DNA from: Oscillatoria nigro-viridis PCC 7112
Lineage (GTDB): Bacteria; Cyanobacteriota; Cyanobacteriia; Cyanobacteriales; Microcoleaceae
DNA: 64,000 bases
Direction of reading: 5' to 3'
Assembly: GCF_000317475.1 (NCBI RefSeq)
Contig: NC_019729.1
Coordinates: 2,370,501 to 2,434,500, forward strand
Each line of letters opens with the position of its first letter. The stretch's first letter is position 1. The notes beneath the pieces are model-generated. The model saw only the letters and a list, made by a program, of their open reading frames with translations, was not told the DNA's origin and searched no databases. This document shows, piece after piece, positions 41,575 to 51,943 of this stretch. Both the position numbers and the translations under genes were made by a program.

Positions 41575-43206
41575 GTGATAGGGATCAATTGGCACAGAAC
41601 GGTTGCGGGCAGGCTGCTGGCATTGTTCGCAGCAGCAATATTAATTTTGGGTTTAGCAAGTTGTGGCGCGGGCCATCCCGAATTGCCCAAACCAGGGAAC
41701 AAGAACGGCTCAGCTACCGCCCCAGTAAACAGAATCTCAGAGGTTTCTCCCCCAGAAGCCATTCAAAAACTGCGTCAGGCTCTAGAAATCTACCAGCCTC
41801 AAGTTAGTATTTTGAATCCAAAACCTGACGAAGTGCTTCAGGATATAAATGTGTCTGTTCAGTTCCAAGTGAAGGACTTGCCCATTTTCAAAGATGCAAA
41901 CTTGGGTTTGGGCCCCCATCTGCAAGTTTTATTAGACAACCAACCTTATGCAGCAGTTTACGACATCAACCAACCTTTAACGCTCTCCGACTTAGAACCC
42001 GGAACCCATACCCTGCGGGTGTTCGCCGCTCGCCCTTGGGAAGAAAGCTTTAAAAACGAAGGTGCCGCGGCTCAAACCACCTTTCACGTTTTTACTAAAA
42101 CAGACGACAATAATCCCGATCGAACATTGCCCCTATTAACGTACAACAGCCCCCAAGGCAGCTACGGGGCACAACCCATCCTGCTCGACTTTTACTTGAC
42201 AAATGCCCCCCCGCACGAAGTGGCGCAAGAAAATTCCCAAGATGAAATACTCGATTGGAAAATTCGAGCCACAGTGAACGGCGAAAGCTTTGCGATCGAC
42301 CAGTGGCAACCTATATATCTTAAAGGATTCAAACCAGGGAAAAACTGGGTACAGCTAGAATTAATTGACGAACGGGGAAATATCGTCAAAAACGCCTTTA
42401 ATAATACAGTCAGACTGATAAATTTCCAACCGCTCGGCCAAGACACTCTTTCAAAATTAGTGCGGGGCGAACTAACAGTAGCAGAAACTCGCGGTATAGT
42501 CGATCGCACCTACCAAGCCCCCGAACCGACACCAACCCCAACCCCCGAACCGACACCGACACCTGCATTAGAAAAAACACCAGTTGTCCCACCCTCACCA
42601 GCGGTTCCAGAAACCCCTGTTACCCTACCCAGCTTAGAGCCAACAGTTGCTCCCGAAGTTGCTCCCACACAAGTAATAGAACCGACACCGACAGCAACCC
42701 CCCAACTCGAAGCGCCGAAAATTGTAGAACCCGTTCAAGCAGTAGAACCGACACCGACAGCAACCCCCCAACTCGAAGCGCCGAAAATTGTAGAACCCGT
42801 TCAAGTAATAGAACCCACACCGACAGCAACTCCACAGTTAGAAACCCCGAAAGTTGTTGCACCCGTTAAAATAATAGAACCGACCCCAACAGCATCTCCT
42901 GAAGCAAAAAAACAGGAATATAAAGGATACTACAATCGGTTCCGCAACTTTTTGCGTCAAGTTGCCGAACCTGCTAATCCTTCAGAGTCACCAACCCTGC
43001 CAGAAATAACAGAAAAAGCTCCAGTACCAAAAGTAATCGCTCCCGCGAACCCAGCAGAACCGTCTCCCAATCTTGTACCGCCAACGCCACCAGTTGCCAC
43101 TGAAACTCCTAGCCAACCAACCAGCGAATTAGCCCCTCCCGAAACAACAGTTTCCGAACCAGAAAATCAGCCCAAATCCGAACAAAAAGTCGAATTTGCC
43201 ACCTAA
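41575..43206 (+). CDS. Pro/Thr-repeat lipoprotein, function unknown
   Basis: 543 aa. GTG start at 41575, 9 bases after AGGAG; a nearby ATG at 41567 runs into a stop. N-terminal membrane segment and lipobox LGLASC (Cys about residue 30) predict a lipid-anchored periplasmic protein. A globular part (about 55-300) has beta-rich segments such as QPYAAVYDINQPLTLSDLEP and GTHTLRVFAARPWEESFK. From about 315 the sequence is Pro/Thr/Glu-rich, with near-identical units PTPTATPQLEAPKIVEPVQ repeated about three times (42655-42895), then more Pro-rich tail. Probably spans or binds the wall. No recognised enzyme motif. Confidence 0.85.
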   Translation: MIGINWHRTVAGRLLALFAAAILILGLASCGAGHPELPKPGNKNGSATAPVNRISEVSPPEAIQKLRQALEIYQPQVSILNPKPDEVLQDINVSVQFQVKDLPIFKDANLGLGPHLQVLLDNQPYAAVYDINQPLTLSDLEPGTHTLRVFAARPWEESFKNEGAAAQTTFHVFTKTDDNNPDRTLPLLTYNSPQGSYGAQPILLDFYLTNAPPHEVAQENSQDEILDWKIRATVNGESFAIDQWQPIYLKGFKPGKNWVQLELIDERGNIVKNAFNNTVRLINFQPLGQDTLSKLVRGELTVAETRGIVDRTYQAPEPTPTPTPEPTPTPALEKTPVVPPSPAVPETPVTLPSLEPTVAPEVAPTQVIEPTPTATPQLEAPKIVEPVQAVEPTPTATPQLEAPKIVEPVQVIEPTPTATPQLETPKVVAPVKIIEPTPTASPEAKKQEYKGYYNRFRNFLRQVAEPANPSESPTLPEITEKAPVPKVIAPANPAEPSPNLVPPTPPVATETPSQPTSELAPPETTVSEPENQPKSEQKVEFAT

Positions 43207-43228
43207 CAAAAACCTTCTGGGCTTCGTG

Positions 43229-43251
43229 GCACGGGCGGGACGCCCGTGCTC
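43229..43251. repeat. hairpin after the lipoprotein gene
   Basis: GCACGGGCG-GGA-CGCCCGTGC type palindrome between the lipoprotein stop and arsM; possible terminator or member of the dispersed GGGC...GCCC repeat group. Confidence 0.6.
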
Positions 43252-43289
43252 CATCTGCGGTCAAAAATCAAAAATTAGGACACTAAAAA

Positions 43290-44258
43290 ATGACCTACCT
43301 CGAAACAGCAGCCAAATTCTACAGCGATGTTGCCGAAACACCCCAACTCGGACTTTGCTGCGTCCAAAGCAGTCCCTTGCAATTGCCAGGATTAAAAATT
43401 CCCCAACAAATGCAAGAAATGAATTACGGCTGCGGCACAACCGTTCACGCCGCCGAACTCGTCGGCAATCCCTTCGTGCTTTATGTAGGCGTCGGCGGCG
43501 GCTTGGAAGCACTACAATTTGCATATTTTTCTAGACACGAAGGAGCGATTATTGCCGTCGATCCGGTTCCAGCAATGCGAGAGGCGGCTGCACGAAACTT
43601 GCAAATTGCCGCCCACGAAAATGATTGGTTTGATGCGAGTTTTGTAGAAATTTGTGAAGGCGATGCTTTTGCGTTGCCGGTGCCGGATGCTTCTGTAGAT
43701 GTTGTCGCCCAAAACTGCTTGTTTAATATCTTTGAACCAGCGGATTTAGCTAAAGCATTAAAAGAGACTTATCGGGTGTTAAAACCGGGTGGCAGATTGT
43801 TGATGAGCGATCCGATCGCAACTCGGCCAGTTCCCCAACATTTGAAGCAAGACGAACGCTTGCGGGCGCTGTGTTTGTCCGGTGCTCTGACATACGCAGA
43901 ATACGTTCAACACCTTGTAGACGTAGGTTTTGGGCAAGTCGAAGTGCGGGCGCGCCGTCCTTACCGATTGCTGGACAAACACAATTATCAATTGGATGCA
44001 GATTTGCTGTTAGAAAGCCTGGATTCGGTGTCTTTCAAAGTGGATGTACCGGATGACGGAGCTTGCATTTTCACTGGCAAGACGGCGATTTATACGGGGT
44101 CTGAAGAGCTGTTTGATGACGGGGCGGGTCACGTTTTGCAGCGGGGCGTGCCGGCGGCGGTGTGCGATAAAACTGCTGGGAAGTTGGGGGGATTAATGCC
44201 GGATCGGGTGTTGATTACTGATTCGACTTGGCATTATAACGGCGGCGGTTGCTGTTAG
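43290..44258 (+). CDS. arsM: arsenite S-adenosylmethionine methyltransferase ArsM
   Basis: 322 aa. Methylates As(III) with SAM, the first step toward methylarsenicals or arsenosugars. Class I methyltransferase motifs are VLYVGVGGGLEALQFA (SAM loop), AVDPVPAMREAA and LKPGGRLLMSDPI. Arsenic-binding cysteines appear in GLCCVQ, YGCGTT, EICEGD and VAQNCLFN. The tail ends WHYNGGGCC, typical of the cyanobacterial/arsenosugar-type ArsM. No arsR, arsS or other ars gene is adjacent. Upstream Shine-Dalgarno is weak (GGACAC). Family assignment is strong. Confidence 0.92.
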   Translation: MTYLETAAKFYSDVAETPQLGLCCVQSSPLQLPGLKIPQQMQEMNYGCGTTVHAAELVGNPFVLYVGVGGGLEALQFAYFSRHEGAIIAVDPVPAMREAAARNLQIAAHENDWFDASFVEICEGDAFALPVPDASVDVVAQNCLFNIFEPADLAKALKETYRVLKPGGRLLMSDPIATRPVPQHLKQDERLRALCLSGALTYAEYVQHLVDVGFGQVEVRARRPYRLLDKHNYQLDADLLLESLDSVSFKVDVPDDGACIFTGKTAIYTGSEELFDDGAGHVLQRGVPAAVCDKTAGKLGGLMPDRVLITDSTWHYNGGGCC

Positions 44259-44408
44259 GAGAAAAAACGGCGGTTTAAACTGCGCCTACACAAACGAAGT
44301 CCGCCTGCGCCGACTCTTGAGAACGCGCGCAGGCGGGTTTTGTGTGTGTAGTCGCGATTTCCAATCGCCCGGTAGATTTGAGCAGAATCAAAATTCTCAT
44401 AAGGTATG
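44259..44408. repeat. intergenic palindrome
   Basis: CTACACAAACGAAGTCCGCC...GGCGGGTTTTGTGTGTGTAG forms an imperfect long hairpin near 44284-44350, between convergent genes. A related GCGTCTACACAAAC stretch lies just after ndhD4 (about 24900). Confidence 0.6.
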
Positions 44409-44888
44409 TTACCAACCTATAAGCTGAACTTGAGGCGCGGCTGATTCCTTGGAATACTGTCTGATTAGCGCTTGGGCCTTTTCCCTGTTTAGTCCTGTGT
44501 ATAAATTGTAAACTACTTCCTCATTTTGAGAGGAGAGATATAATAAACCACAGTCTTTTACCCGCGAGTAAATTAAGGGAACTTTGGCAAACTCAAGTAA
44601 AGTGGCTTTTTTGCGATCGCGCTCTCTCGCTTCTGGGCTATCGTGGTATTGAGACTGAAACTCTACTACTAGGCAAGGATTGTAGTTCAAGTCTGTGATT
44701 AGAGCATCCACAGCACTGGGGCTAAATAAAAACTTTTTGAGTTCCCAGTCAAGGTTGCTGACTTGTTCGCAAATTTGGGACAAGCTAACCTGTGTATGAA
44801 TTTTATAGTTGTTGTCTACACAGGTATGAAGAAATTCGAGCATTCTTTCTTCGTAAGGGTTGACAAGTCTTTTGGCTTTTACAGACAT
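44409..44888 (-). CDS. DUF2726 family, PD-(D/E)XK nuclease-like protein
   Basis: 159 aa. Core AVDALITDLNYNPCLVVEFQ, then SQYHDSPEARERDRKKATLL and KVPLIYSRV. D..x..E-x-Q followed by a basic helix is the DUF2726 version of the restriction-endonuclease fold. Family members occur alone or fused to helicases and in defence-like loci. Its ATG at 44888 overlaps the stop of the upstream gene by one base (TAATG), so the two are translationally coupled. Catalytic activity is not proven. Confidence 0.82.
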   Translation of the reverse strand: MSVKAKRLVNPYEERMLEFLHTCVDNNYKIHTQVSLSQICEQVSNLDWELKKFLFSPSAVDALITDLNYNPCLVVEFQSQYHDSPEARERDRKKATLLEFAKVPLIYSRVKDCGLLYLSSQNEEVVYNLYTGLNREKAQALIRQYSKESAAPQVQLIGW

Positions 44889-45568
44889 TAGTTTTGCTCC
44901 ATTATGACTTTACCAAAGTAACTGATGAATTCTTTAAGAACTTCGGGACAATTTATAGATGCTTGCCATGTATAAGGAAACAGTTTATCGCTACTTAACA
45001 AGACATAAGTTTTATTGTCGGCTAAATTAGCAGTATCTATGCTAAAATCGGCGAGATATTGAATGTATTCGCTACTTTTATAGGGATGTTTTAAACCTGT
45101 ATTTCCTGCTACTTTATTGGTAGAAATCATGTGGCTTAATTCATTTCTATATTTGATGGTGTTTAAAAATTTTTCTTTTTGACTAGGTAAAACCCACAAA
45201 CGACACACAACTATCATTTCATAATCGATATCACTGTAGTTACCCACAAAGTTATAGAAGTTTATTTCTAAGATGTGTTTTTCTAAAATTTTTTGAGGTA
45301 CACAAATACACAAATCCTCTTTCCGCTGAGCTAAAACAAGTTGATAACGCTTATCTCCTTTCCCGGGATTTTTAAGTCTGTACCCTATATATTGAGATGT
45401 TCGCTTTTCCTCAAACTTGTCATAGAAGCCCATTTGCTTGAGTAAAGTTGCAGCCGAAGACATTAAATCTTCGCCACCTTCAATCACTTGAATATTGGTT
45501 GAAATCAGGCGGGGTACGCCGTCTTCTACCTCAAAACGCTGAATAATATCGTAGATAATTTTAGACAT
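44888..45568 (-). CDS. hypothetical protein, first gene of a coupled pair with the DUF2726 gene
   Basis: 226 aa from ATG 45568 (MSKIIYDIIQRFEVEDGVPR); the frame upstream to 45637 is unlikely. Soluble, mixed alpha/beta, no membrane segment. Features are a conserved-looking start with LISTNIQVIEGGEDLMSSAA, a charged centre RLKNPGKGDKRYQLVLAQRK, and YEMIVVCRLWVLPSQKEKF. I recognise no family. Tight coupling to a nuclease-fold partner suggests a joint function, perhaps in DNA or RNA processing or defence; this is inference. Confidence 0.78.
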   Translation of the reverse strand: MSKIIYDIIQRFEVEDGVPRLISTNIQVIEGGEDLMSSAATLLKQMGFYDKFEEKRTSQYIGYRLKNPGKGDKRYQLVLAQRKEDLCICVPQKILEKHILEINFYNFVGNYSDIDYEMIVVCRLWVLPSQKEKFLNTIKYRNELSHMISTNKVAGNTGLKHPYKSSEYIQYLADFSIDTANLADNKTYVLLSSDKLFPYTWQASINCPEVLKEFISYFGKVIMEQN

Positions 45569-45737
45569 GGGCTGCTTCCTAAAAACCTTGGCTAAGATTA
45601 ATAGACATAGCTTAAACTGGCCAGCCAGAGATGTCAAGCATCTTGGCTAAGATTTTTAGATGTTACTTACCGAGGGATTATTTGAGTATTTATACGCAAC
45701 AAGGACAGTGAGACCCGATCGCACCCCTCGCCCCCTC

Positions 45738-45769
45738 TTGTGGTACAGGCACTCCGACCTGTACCACAA
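45738..45769. repeat. hairpin in the intergenic region before the thioredoxin-NHL gene
   Basis: Arms TTGTGGTACAGG (45738-45749) and CCTGTACCACAA (45758-45769), loop CACTCCGA. Dispersed palindrome of the GGTACAGG type. Confidence 0.75.
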
Positions 45770-45862
45770 GCCATTGTTTAACCCGCTTTTTCCCCATGCC
45801 GCTAAACTTCCCGCTAAATTAAAGAAGTAAAAAAATCATTCACATCCTACCCAGGAGATGCC

Positions 45863-47503
<1,641 letters not shown>

Positions 47504-47844
47504 GCCGATCGACCTTTTTCCCATTAGCCAGGGTTATCAATTCTACTGATTGCCAGATTAATTGCGGGAAGGTAGGGTGCTCTTGGGCGCACCTTACCAC
47601 AATTTTCAAGCCAAGTAAGTTACCCTAATTATTATTCGCGGTGAGTGCAGTGCCTCACCCGCAATTCCCTCCTGGATGGAGAACTTCTATATTTACGTGT
47701 ACGGCCCAAGAACACCTGACCGATATAAGTAGAACTTCAAACCACTTTTTGCGTCCCGGACTGAATTACTAAATGTTGTTAATTCCATCGCTACTAAAAC
47801 CGCGATCGCCCGTATTAAATAATGGCAAAAATCCTCGCCCCCAT
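47504..47844. other. intergenic region, no supported gene
   Basis: 341 bases between convergent genes. It contains one imperfect hairpin, GGTAGGGTGC...GCACCTTACC near 47571-47599. Nothing else recognised. Confidence 0.6.
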
Positions 47845-48645
47845 CTAAAATTCCGAATAGCTCAGCAACCGCACTATTTTTTCATCATCATTCAATTCGC
47901 CGACAATTCGCCGCACGGGTTTCGGCCAGATTTTGATCAAAGTAGGAGTTGCTGAAATCTGATCTGCCTCAGCTTGGTCTGGATGTTTCAAAACATCAAT
48001 TACTTTTAAAGTGTAGGGACGATCGAGGCATTTCTCTAAGAACTGGTGTAAAGTTTCGAGGGTGCGTTCGGTGCTGGGGTTGCTGCCGGAAACAAACAGA
48101 CGCAAAACGTAGCCTTGAGTTTGTGGCGGCGGGGTTAGTGCTGTTGGTTTGGGAAGCCGAGTCTGCTGCGATTGCGGAAAGCCCAAGGGAGGTAATATCG
48201 AACTGCTCCAGTCCGATCGAGCTTCGGGACTGGCATACTGTACAACTAAGTCGTGATTTTCCCAAAGTTCGGGGAATTGTTCGTGATAAGTAGCAATCGC
48301 CATCGGTTCGCACATTTCTTCGCTCCGGGGATGCCACACTAAGTCGCCCGTCCCAAAAATGGCGTTCAGCAGCGTTTGATGTCGCAGCACGGGGGGGTAA
48401 GCCTCGGCAGCAAGCCGCACCTGCCGATCGCCTGGATCGAGCCAGCAGTCAACGGTTGCCGTGTAGCAAGGTATCAGAAAATGCGGGGGTTCCGACAAAC
48501 CGAGGATCTCCTGTAGAGCTACGCACAACTGCAAATGCCACCGAGTTTGCTTGCGGGGATCTATGCAATAGATTAAGTCTCCCCCTGGCGTAAACAGCGC
48601 AATGCCTTTGAAAATTTCTGGCAAAATCGGGCGATCGACTTTCAA
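47845..48645 (-). CDS. protein with C-terminal KaiB-like domain
   Basis: 266 aa. Residues about 185-262 have the KaiB/thioredoxin-like pattern: YVLRLFVSGSNPSTERTLET, LDRPYTLKVIDVLKHPDQAE, ISATPTLIKIWPKPVRRIVG. The N-terminal 175 residues (LPEIFKGIALFTPGGDLIYC, WHLQLCVALQEILGL, then a Pro/Gln-rich linker) form another domain that I do not recognise. KaiB-fold partners bind KaiC, so a circadian output or input role is possible, as for the SasA sensor, but no kinase domain is present. No kai genes are adjacent. A palindromic GTTAAC-rich spacer follows on the pilT side. Confidence 0.85.
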   Translation of the reverse strand: MKVDRPILPEIFKGIALFTPGGDLIYCIDPRKQTRWHLQLCVALQEILGLSEPPHFLIPCYTATVDCWLDPGDRQVRLAAEAYPPVLRHQTLLNAIFGTGDLVWHPRSEEMCEPMAIATYHEQFPELWENHDLVVQYASPEARSDWSSSILPPLGFPQSQQTRLPKPTALTPPPQTQGYVLRLFVSGSNPSTERTLETLHQFLEKCLDRPYTLKVIDVLKHPDQAEADQISATPTLIKIWPKPVRRIVGELNDDEKIVRLLSYSEF

Positions 48646-48713
48646 TTCAGTACACCAATAAAAGTTAACAGTTAACAGTTAACTTTTAACTGCTAACTGT
48701 TAACACTCGACCT
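48646..48713. repeat. GTTAAC-rich palindromic spacer
   Basis: Repeated AACAGTTAAC units in both orientations between the KaiB-domain gene and pilT; can form a hairpin and may act as a terminator for the minus-strand pilT transcript. Confidence 0.6.
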
Positions 48714-49982
48714 TTAAACTCGACCTCGGAGCATCTGAGCCATTTCGTTCGGGAACGGCGAGTTCTCTACACAAAGTTCTTCAGTAATCCGACCTTCTTG
48801 ATAAAGACCGTAGAGCGACTTATTCATCGTCGTCATGCCTTCATAAGTATCTTTGATCATAATTTGATTGATTTCCTCATTCTGGCCCTTCAGAATGTAT
48901 TCCTTAACCACGTCGGTATTGATCAAAACGTCGTGGAAAGCAGCCCGCTTCCCGTCTGTGGTTTTGCACAGCAGTTGAGCAATAATCGCCACTAGGGATT
49001 CGGAAATGGAAACCCGTATGGCTTCCTGTTCTTCGGGCCCGAACATATCAAGAATCCGGTTCAGGGTTTTAATCGCACTGTTGGTGTGCAGGGTTCCTGC
49101 AACTAAGTGACCGGTTTGAGAGGCTTTGAGGGCAATTTCCACCGTCTCTCTGTCCCGAATTTCTCCTACTAGCATCATGTCCGGGTCTTGCCGCAGAGCG
49201 CCTTTGAGAGCGTTCATAAACTTGAGGGTGTGCCTGCCGACTTCCCGGTGCTTGATCAAGGATTTTTTGCTTTCGTGTACGAATTCTACCGGGTCTTCGA
49301 TCGTGATGATATTGTAGGCTTTATGCTTATTGATGTAGTCGATCATGGCAGCCAAGGTGGTAGACTTACCCGAACCTGTCGGGCCAGTCACCAAAATCAG
49401 CCCTTTGTGGTAGCCGCATATTTTCTTAAAGACCTCCGGCAGTTTCAATTCCTCCAGTGTCATTATTTTGGAAGGAATTAGCCGCAGCACCATTGCCGGC
49501 CCGGCCAAGGAGTCCATGCAACTGATCCGAATCCGGACGAACCCGAAGTCGAAAGCGCCGTCAAAGTCTAGGGTTTTTTGGAAAATTTCAATTTCTTCAT
49601 CGCTCATGCACTCGCGCAGCCAGCCAAAAAACGTATCTAAATCCGTCGGTGGATAGCCGATGTCGGCAATCTCGCCACGGGTGCGGAAGCGGGGAACTTC
49701 GTTTACTCCGAGGTGAAGGTCGGATACTCCTTCATCTTTGGCTCGGAGGACTAGCTCTTTCAAAGTGGGAGCCCCGCCGCTGCTAGTGCTCGGGCCTTTA
49801 GGTGTGGCGAAGGATTGTGGCGCTGGTGCCGGTGGCGCTGCTGGTGCTGGTGCCGGGGGCGGTGCTGGTGGCATTCCTGCTGCTCTGGGGGGCATTCCGG
49901 GAGCTGGAGGGCGGGGCATTCCTGGCGGTGGGGGGGCTCCGGGTACGGGCGGGCGAGGAGCTGGCGGATGCTGTTGTGTCAT
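48714..49982 (-). CDS. pilT: type IV pilus twitching ATPase PilT, with Pro/Ala-rich N-terminus
   Basis: 422 aa from ATG 49982 (MTQQHPPAPRPPVPG); the upstream frame to 50075 is dropped. Hexameric ATPase that retracts type IV pili at the inner membrane. Walker A GPTGSGKSTT (about residue 215), Asp box ITIEDPVEFVH, Walker B DPDMMLVGEIRD, His box TGHLVAGTLHT, and LKELVLRAKDEGVSDLHLGV at the PilT N-domain. A 65-residue Pro/Ala/Gly-rich N-terminal extension precedes it. Cyanobacteria often have two PilTs; the extension may suggest the PilT2 type, but I cannot decide. Motility/phototaxis role inferred. Confidence 0.92.
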   Translation of the reverse strand: MTQQHPPAPRPPVPGAPPPPGMPRPPAPGMPPRAAGMPPAPPPAPAPAAPPAPAPQSFATPKGPSTSSGGAPTLKELVLRAKDEGVSDLHLGVNEVPRFRTRGEIADIGYPPTDLDTFFGWLRECMSDEEIEIFQKTLDFDGAFDFGFVRIRISCMDSLAGPAMVLRLIPSKIMTLEELKLPEVFKKICGYHKGLILVTGPTGSGKSTTLAAMIDYINKHKAYNIITIEDPVEFVHESKKSLIKHREVGRHTLKFMNALKGALRQDPDMMLVGEIRDRETVEIALKASQTGHLVAGTLHTNSAIKTLNRILDMFGPEEQEAIRVSISESLVAIIAQLLCKTTDGKRAAFHDVLINTDVVKEYILKGQNEEINQIMIKDTYEGMTTMNKSLYGLYQEGRITEELCVENSPFPNEMAQMLRGRV

Positions 49983-50288
49983 ATGCGCTACCTTAAGTTG
50001 GTGAGAAGGCTGACTCGAACAGATGATTTGTGGGAGTTGAACAATGCCGATCGCTATTGTGCGCCTCTTGCACAATAGCTTAACTGTTGTACTAAGTCTA
50101 TCCTAAGAGGGGGTCGTAGTGCTGCAATACTAAGGAAATATTCTGCCAATTGGAGGATGCGATCGCTCTCGATATACCCCCTAATATGGATTCTCCACAT
50201 TTTTGTATAATTTTTTTTAAGGAAAAGAGTTTTCCGCAAGCAAGCAGTATAAATTGCTACTTTAGCCAAAGATTAAGGACTTAAACGG

Positions 50289-51686
50289 ATGAATTTTGTC
50301 GATCGGGCTTTTACTCCAGCTTTGGAGTTGGCGGAGTCGATCCGCACCCTGGAAGTGTCGCCTTTAGAAATTGTCAATCTCTACTTGGAACGGATCGAGC
50401 GATTAAACCCCGAGCTTGGCAGTTATTTTACTGTAACGGCCGAGCGGGCGATCGCCCTGGCTAAATCTCAAACCGAAAAACTAGCTGGCTTAAACAAGCC
50501 ACAGGAATTGCCACCTTTTTTCGGAGTGCCGATCGCCATTAAAGACTTGACACCAGTTACCGGCCTTCCCTGTACTTACGGCACTCAGGCTTTGCTGGGT
50601 AACATCTCTGCCTACGACGAGTCAGTAGTATGGCGGATCAAAGCAGCGGGATTTAACATTCTGGGCAAAACAGCCACCTCTCAAATTGGCTCATTACCTT
50701 ACACCGAACCAGAAGGTTTCCCGCCAGCCCGCAATCCCTGGAATTTAGACTATACGCCCGGAGGTTCCAGCGGAGGCTCAGCGGCCGCTGTAGCAGCGGG
50801 TTTGTGCGCGATCGCCCAAGGTTCAGACGGCGGCGGTTCGATTCGAGGCCCAGCTTCCTGCTGCGGTTTAGTGGGCATTAAACCGTCGCGGGGGCGAGTT
50901 TCCTGGGCACCTGTCGGAGATTACCTCAGCGGCATTTCGGCAAACGGCCCCTTGGCGCGGACTGTAGCTGACGCCGCCGCACTTTTGGACGTGATGTCAG
51001 GCTACACAACAGGCGATCCGTACTGGCTACCAGATTCAAATCCGACGTTTTTAGAGGCTTCCCGTCAAGAGTCGGGCAAACTGCGAATTGCGTTTTCTAC
51101 GACTATTTCCCCTGTGGGCGAGGCTTCGGCTACCTGTCAGCAAGCGGTACTCGAAACAGTAAAATTATTGACAGATTTGGGTCATGATGTCGAACCTGGA
51201 TGCCCGGATTTTACGGGTTTAATCGAACCGTTTATCGCAATTTGGCAGTCGGGGGCGGCTGCAAGCGGCATTCCAGGCCCTGCTTTGGAACCGATGAATC
51301 GCTGGCTGTTAGAAAGAACTATTTCGGCTGGGGAATATTTGCGGGCGGTAAATCAAATGCAGGTGATTTCACGGCGGATTGTAGGATTCTTTGAAAAATT
51401 TGATGTGTTAGTTTTGCCCACTTATATGCACTCGCCAATCCGGGTTGGGGAGTGGGCGGATTTGAGTTTTGAAGAAACTTTGCAGCGGATCGTTAATTGG
51501 ATTGCTCCTTGTCCGCCGTTTAATGCTAGCGGCTTGCCTGCGATCGCACTGCCTGCTATTTTAGATAACAACGGTTTGCCCGTGGGAATTCAAATTATCG
51601 GGCGACCGGCTGCGGAAGCAAGTTTAATTGCTTTAGCGGCGCAGATGGAAGCGGCGAAACCTTTCCCGGTTTTAGATTTTAAATAG
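50289..51686 (+). CDS. amidase (amidase signature family)
   Basis: 465 aa. The Ser-cisSer-Lys triad is visible: Lys in [10 protein letters not shown] (about residue 85), Ser in the loop [14 protein letters not shown] and the nucleophile Ser in [19 protein letters not shown] (key part [10 protein letters not shown]), about 155-180. The C-terminal [14 protein letters not shown] and [12 protein letters not shown] are typical of the family. Hydrolyses an amide; the substrate is not predictable. It is not the GatA subunit of the tRNA amidotransferase by context, since gatB and gatC are not adjacent. Soluble. Confidence 0.92.
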   Translation: MNFVDRAFTPALELAESIRTLEVSPLEIVNLYLERIERLNPELGSYFTVTAERAIALAKSQTEKLAGLNKPQELPPFFGVPIAIKDLTPVTGLPCTYGTQALLGNISAYDESVVWRIKAAGFNILGKTATSQIGSLPYTEPEGFPPARNPWNLDYTPGGSSGGSAAAVAAGLCAIAQGSDGGGSIRGPASCCGLVGIKPSRGRVSWAPVGDYLSGISANGPLARTVADAAALLDVMSGYTTGDPYWLPDSNPTFLEASRQESGKLRIAFSTTISPVGEASATCQQAVLETVKLLTDLGHDVEPGCPDFTGLIEPFIAIWQSGAAASGIPGPALEPMNRWLLERTISAGEYLRAVNQMQVISRRIVGFFEKFDVLVLPTYMHSPIRVGEWADLSFEETLQRIVNWIAPCPPFNASGLPAIALPAILDNNGLPVGIQIIGRPAAEASLIALAAQMEAAKPFPVLDFK

Positions 51687-51758
51687 GGAAGAGCAAGGGA
51701 TAAAAGCACGTCTTCCTTTTTTAGGGGTATGTCAAATCAGGACTTGTGCGCGGGGAAC

Positions 51759-51792
51759 TAGAAATCCGGTTTTTTGCAGAAATTTCTAGTCA
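51759..51792. repeat. small hairpin after the amidase gene
   Basis: CTAGAAAT...ATTTCTAG palindrome; possible weak terminator, no T run. Confidence 0.4.
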
Positions 51793-51943
51793 TTCAACCC
51801 ATATTTTACCAATAAACCGAGTTGCTACCGCCCAGTCCTACTTATTACCAATTACGCTGTAATTAATTGAGAATACCTCTTTAGATTGATAGATATTTTG
51901 ATTATTTTATTTTAAAAATAATAGCAGTTCGCTGCCAATATTT

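Noticed and set aside
50289-51686. GatA subunit of the tRNA amidotransferase
   Set aside because: The amidase signature is general, and no gatB or gatC is nearby.
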